8,035 bases of DNA, from assembly GCA_903827735.1 (NCBI GenBank), contig CAIKJM010000663.1:1-8035 (forward strand), given 5' to 3'. A program made the translations under genes and the position numbers. Positions 5,053-8,035 of this stretch are shown one piece after another. The notes beneath the pieces are model-generated. The model saw only the letters and a list, made by a program, of their open reading frames with translations. It had not been told where the DNA came from and searched no databases. Within the stretch, counting starts at the first letter, position 1, and each line of letters starts with the position of its first letter. The DNA is from an uncultured Rhodanobacter sp. (GTDB lineage: Bacteria; Pseudomonadota; Gammaproteobacteria; Xanthomonadales; Rhodanobacteraceae).

Positions 5053-6648
5053 ATGTCTGCTGTATGGAAAGCCATCGAGAGTTCGCCCGTCGCTCGTGTG
5101 CAGCCGCACGGCAATGGCATCGTGCTCGGCGCACATGGCATCACCAAACGATTCGGGCCGGTCGAGGTGTTGCGCGGCATCCATCTGACGCTGAAGCCGG
5201 GCCGCGTGCTGACCCTTATGGGCGAAAACGGCGCCGGTAAATCGACGATGTTCAAAGTGCTGGCCGGGCAGCTTCAGCCGAGCGACGGAGAGCTGCAGCT
5301 CAACGGCGCGCCGCTGCGCCTGAGTTCGCCGCATGCTGCGCACGCCCACCGCATTCATCTGGTGCCACAAGAGCCGCTGCTGATGGCGGAACTCAGCGTA
5401 GCCGAAACGATGTTCGTCGGCCGATTGCCAATGACCGGCCGGCTGCTGCGCCGCGTGGACTGGGCCGACGTACGCCAGCGTGCGCGCACCGTACTGGATC
5501 TGCTGGAGTTGGACATCGATATCGACTGCTGCGCACGCACGCTCAGCATCGCGCAGCTGCAGCTGGTGGAGTGCGCGAAGGCGCTGCTGCACGACTGCCG
5601 CGTGATCCTGTTCGACGAGCCGACGTCACCGTTGACATCGCACGAGGTGGACAAGCTCTTCGCGATCATGCGCCGACTGGCTGCGCAGAACTGCACGCTG
5701 AGTTTCATCAGTCATCGCACCGAAGAGGTGATGGAGATCAGCGACGACATCGCCGTACTGCGCGACGGCCGCCTCGTCGATCAGGCCGAACGCGGCGCGT
5801 TCGATCGTGCGCGTCTGCTGTCGCAGATGGTCGGTCGCGAGATGCGCGACGTGCCGCGCCGCGCGTGCTGTTCGAAGGCCGCGGAGACGATGCTGCAGGT
5901 CGACAAGCTGAGCGTGCGCGGTCTGTTCAAGGACATCGATTTCACCCTGCATCGTGGGGAGATCCTCGGTCTGGCTGGACTCGTGGGTGCTGGGCGTACC
6001 GAGATTGCGGAAACGATTTTCGGCATTCGCCGCCCGGACAGCGGCGAGGTCAGTCTCGCGGGCGAACGAATTACCGGTGTGAGCTGCCACCAGCTGATTC
6101 GCAAGGGTCTGGTGTACGTGCCCGAAGATCGCGGCCGGCACGGCGCGGTGCTGTCGATGACGATCACGCAGAACATCACCTCCGGCCTGCTCGACCGCGT
6201 GCGTCAGCCCGCCGGTCTGCTCAGCGCCGCCGACGAAAACGAGATCGGGGCAAAGGCCGTGCGCGACCTGCGCATTCGCTGCGCCGGGCTGGATCAACCG
6301 CTGCGCGAACTGTCCGGCGGCAACCAGCAGAAAGTGGTGTTCGGGAAATGGATGGCCACCGGTCCGCGTGTAGCGATTCTGGATGAGCCCACCCGCGGCG
6401 TCGACGTAGGCGCCAAGGAAGAAATCTACGAGCTGATCGATCAGATGGCCAAGGCGGGCATGGCCGTGCTGGTGATTTCGTCGGAGACCGAAGAGCTGGT
6501 GCGACTGTGCGATCGCGTGCTGTCGATCTACGAGGGGGAGATCGTGGGCGAACTGTGTGGCGATGCCATCACGCCCTCCGCGGTGAGCGCGTCGTATCTC
6601 GGTACGCCAGAGGTTCCCCCATCCTCGAAAGAGGCCTCACTTGCATGA
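5053..6648 (+). CDS. CUT2-type sugar ABC importer, ATP-binding protein (two NBDs)
   Basis: This is the cytoplasmic ATPase subunit of a carbohydrate importer, with two fused nucleotide-binding domains in 531 residues (family about 500-520). NBD1 has Walker A GENGAGKS at 57-64, Q-loop near Gln106, signature LSIAQ at 164-168 (Ala replaces the second Gly), Walker B VILFDE at 184-189 and the H-loop His221. NBD2 has a degenerate Walker A GLVGAGRTE at 309-317 (Arg315 for Lys), YVPEDRGR at 355-362, an intact signature LSGGN at 420-424, Walker B VAILDE at 440-445, and Ser477 where the H-loop His would be. This asymmetry is usual in the RbsA/AraG/LsrA/RhaT group. The start is set by AAGGAGG at 5036-5042. 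The stop overlaps the next ATG (ATGA). The closest systems by gene order are rhamnose, AI-2 or galactofuranose importers; the substrate is not resolvable here. Confidence 0.95.
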   Translation: MSAVWKAIESSPVARVQPHGNGIVLGAHGITKRFGPVEVLRGIHLTLKPGRVLTLMGENGAGKSTMFKVLAGQLQPSDGELQLNGAPLRLSSPHAAHAHRIHLVPQEPLLMAELSVAETMFVGRLPMTGRLLRRVDWADVRQRARTVLDLLELDIDIDCCARTLSIAQLQLVECAKALLHDCRVILFDEPTSPLTSHEVDKLFAIMRRLAAQNCTLSFISHRTEEVMEISDDIAVLRDGRLVDQAERGAFDRARLLSQMVGREMRDVPRRACCSKAAETMLQVDKLSVRGLFKDIDFTLHRGEILGLAGLVGAGRTEIAETIFGIRRPDSGEVSLAGERITGVSCHQLIRKGLVYVPEDRGRHGAVLSMTITQNITSGLLDRVRQPAGLLSAADENEIGAKAVRDLRIRCAGLDQPLRELSGGNQQKVVFGKWMATGPRVAILDEPTRGVDVGAKEEIYELIDQMAKAGMAVLVISSETEELVRLCDRVLSIYEGEIVGELCGDAITPSAVSASYLGTPEVPPSSKEASLA

Positions 6649-7646
6649 GTGCCGTCGTCGCATCATCGATCAAGCAGGGCGGCCCCGTGCGGCTGCCGAA
6701 GGTCGCCATGGGCCGCGAGTTGATTCTCGCCGTGACCACGCTGCTGGTAGTCGGCGTGGTGGGCGCGCTGAATCACGATTTCATCGGTGCGCAGAACCTG
6801 CGTTTTATCCTGCTCAATTCCGTGGTGCTGTCGCTGGTGGCGCTGGGGCAGACGCTGGTGATCGCGATGCGCGGTATCGATTTGTCCGTGGCACCGCTGC
6901 TCGGGCTGGCGGCCATGGTTTGCGGGCTGCTGGCGCAGTCGCACGGTCTGCCGCTGGGCTATGCGGTACTGCTCTGCGTCGCCATCGGCCTGGTGCTCGG
7001 CACGTTCAACGGTCTGCTGGTGGCCACGCTGAAGATTCCGCCCATCGTAGTGACATTGGGCACCTACAGTCTCTACAGCGGCCTGACCTTTCTGTATTCC
7101 GACGGGACACAGGTGGACTCGGTTCCGCCGACATACGCAGCATTCGGCAACGGTCATCTGTTCGACTGGTTGCCACTACCGACCCCGGTGCTTGTCTTGC
7201 TGGTGGTGCTTGCGCTGTGCTGGTTTCTGCTGCGGCATACGCGCTTTGGTCGGTCGATTCTCGCCGTGGGCAATAACGACGCCGCGGCTTATCACGCAGG
7301 CCTGCCGGTGAAATGGGTGCGCGTGCGCGTGTATGCCATTTCCGGTGTGCTGGCCTGCTTCGCCGGGCTGATGTTTCTCTGCTACACCGGTTCGGCGACG
7401 GTGACCGCGGGCACCGGTGACCACATCGAACTGCAGTCGATCGCCGTGGCCCTGGTCGGAGGCACTGCGATTGCCGGCGGCCGCGGCAATCTGGTTGGCA
7501 CGGTGCTGGGCAGTTTGTTTCTCAGCGTGGTGTTGACTGCGCTGGTGTTTCTGCACGTGCCGCCGATCTGGTACTCGGCAGGTGAGGGCGTGATGATTCT
7601 GGCCGCCGTGCAAAGCGGTTTTGGCCGGCGGAGTGCGGCGCAGTGA
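6645..7646 (+). CDS. Sugar ABC importer permease 1 (RbsC/RhaP/LsrC-like)
   Basis: This is an inner-membrane permease of the BPD_transp_2 family with 333 residues, the usual length. After a polar N-terminus (1-25) it is mostly hydrophobic, with about eight to ten helices. Family landmarks are ALGQTLVIAMRGIDLSV at 66-82, the IPPIVVTLGT loop at 131-140, GRSILAVGNN at 202-211, a probable EAA-like coupling segment AAAYHAGLPVKWVRVRVYAISG at about 213-234, and GGTAIAGGRGNLVGTVLG at 262-279. The ATG at 6645 overlaps the ATPase stop by four bases (ATGA) and has GAGG ten bases upstream (6631-6634), so it is likely translationally coupled. The open frame runs further upstream, but that extension lies inside the ATPase gene and is arginine-rich. 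It should pair with the next permease as a heterodimer. Confidence 0.93.
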   Translation: MSAVVASSIKQGGPVRLPKVAMGRELILAVTTLLVVGVVGALNHDFIGAQNLRFILLNSVVLSLVALGQTLVIAMRGIDLSVAPLLGLAAMVCGLLAQSHGLPLGYAVLLCVAIGLVLGTFNGLLVATLKIPPIVVTLGTYSLYSGLTFLYSDGTQVDSVPPTYAAFGNGHLFDWLPLPTPVLVLLVVLALCWFLLRHTRFGRSILAVGNNDAAAYHAGLPVKWVRVRVYAISGVLACFAGLMFLCYTGSATVTAGTGDHIELQSIAVALVGGTAIAGGRGNLVGTVLGSLFLSVVLTALVFLHVPPIWYSAGEGVMILAAVQSGFGRRSAAQ

Positions 7647-8035
7647 ACGCCTCGATTCGCACGGCGTCGTTGCAGAAGGCCGGCCGCGTTGACGCTGCGG
7701 TTGTCGAGGACGTGTCGAGCAATTCGGTGACGCCGTTCAACCGGCGCCGGCTGCTGCCGATCGGTGGCTGGGAAGCGGCGCTGCTGCTTTTGTTGGTAGC
7801 AGTGATTGCCGGCTTCGGCATGAAGGTGCCGGGTTTTCTCGACAGCACCTCGGGACTGCTGGCGCTGACAGAGAATTTTTTGCCGTTCGGCCTGGTCGCG
7901 TTGGGCCTCTCGCTAGTGATCTTTACCGGCGGCATCGATCTTTCGGTCGGCGCCACGGCCAGCCTCGCTGCGGTGGTGGCCGCACAGATCTGGAGCGCCT
8001 GGGGCGTCAACATCTGGCTGGCTTCTGCGATCGGC
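7643..8035 (+). CDS. Sugar ABC importer permease 2, partial (runs off the right edge)
   Basis: This frame opens at GTG 7643-7645, overlapping the previous stop by four bases (GTGA), with GGAG nine bases upstream (7630-7633). It stays open for 131 codons to the window end. The product has a polar cytoplasmic tail of about 42 residues (NASIRTASLQ...), a first helix around 43-60, then NFLPFGLVALGLSLVIFTGGIDLSVGATASLAAVVAAQ, the same GIDLSVG landmark seen in permease 1 and in RbsC/RhaQ/LsrD proteins. The next ATG (codon 60) is inside the first helix, so GTG is the sensible start. It differs clearly from permease 1, so the pore is probably a heterodimer. About 200 further residues lie outside the window, and a periplasmic binding protein gene may follow. 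Confidence 0.9.
   Translation, partial: MNASIRTASLQKAGRVDAAVVEDVSSNSVTPFNRRRLLPIGGWEAALLLLLVAVIAGFGMKVPGFLDSTSGLLALTENFLPFGLVALGLSLVIFTGGIDLSVGATASLAAVVAAQIWSAWGVNIWLASAIG

Noticed and set aside
4442..5134. A 230-codon minus-strand open frame spanning the divergent region
   Set aside because: The product is Arg/His/Cys/Trp-rich, overlaps the regulator and the ATPase starts, crosses the operator and promoter, and has no ribosome binding site.
6507..6644. Longer N-terminus for permease 1
   Set aside because: The 46-residue extension is Arg-rich, lies within the ATPase coding sequence, and the ATG at 6645 gives the standard family length with a ribosome binding site.
7522..8013. Minus-strand open frame of 163 codons opposite the second permease
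   Set aside because: It is low in hydrophobic patterning and is the antisense shadow of a frame with clear permease landmarks.

Overview
The window is GC-rich with the coding style of a high-GC gammaproteobacterium. The mix of an RlmI-type methyltransferase with a DPAK motif, a DHA2 efflux pump and a LacI box resembling those described in xanthomonads suggests Xanthomonadales/Rhodanobacteraceae. This placement is an inference from sequence style, not a database result.

The left part (1-4581) is a run of five minus-strand genes. In transcription order they are a GntR-like LacI-family regulator (3559-4581), a small VOC/glyoxalase-fold protein (3159-3500), a YciA-like hotdog acyl-CoA thioesterase (2681-3079), an RlmI-type SAM-dependent rRNA methyltransferase (1409-2623) and a DHA2-family MFS exporter (41-1345). 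Gaps are 57-79 bp and hold inverted repeats but no convincing intrinsic terminator. The last four genes have no obvious link to the regulator and look like ordinary chromosomal genes. The MFS frame is closed by a TAG exactly where its last membrane helix should begin, and the frame past the stop still encodes a hydrophobic helix up to the window edge, so this gene is probably nonsense-truncated.

The middle part (4582-5052) is a 471-bp divergent intergenic region. It contains a near-perfect 22-bp palindrome with a central CG (4960-4981), typical of LacI-family operators. The palindrome overlaps the -35 of a probable promoter (-10 TATAGT at 4990-4995) that fires rightward. The left 10 bases of this operator recur exactly at 4674-4683, nearer the regulator gene.

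The right part (5053-8035) is a plus-strand operon for a CUT2-type ABC importer: a double-NBD ATPase (5053-6648), a permease (6645-7646) and a second, different permease (7643 to beyond the window end). The genes overlap through ATGA and GTGA junctions, which implies translational coupling. A periplasmic binding protein and catabolic genes would be expected outside the window. The regulator and importer form one module: the LacI protein probably represses the importer until a sugar or sugar acid is present. One ATPase with two distinct permeases resembles the rhamnose (RhaTPQ), AI-2 (LsrACD) and galactofuranose (YtfRT-YjfF) systems, but the substrate cannot be fixed from this sequence. No RNA genes, CRISPR arrays or insertion sequences were seen, and nothing here amounts to a clearly new system.
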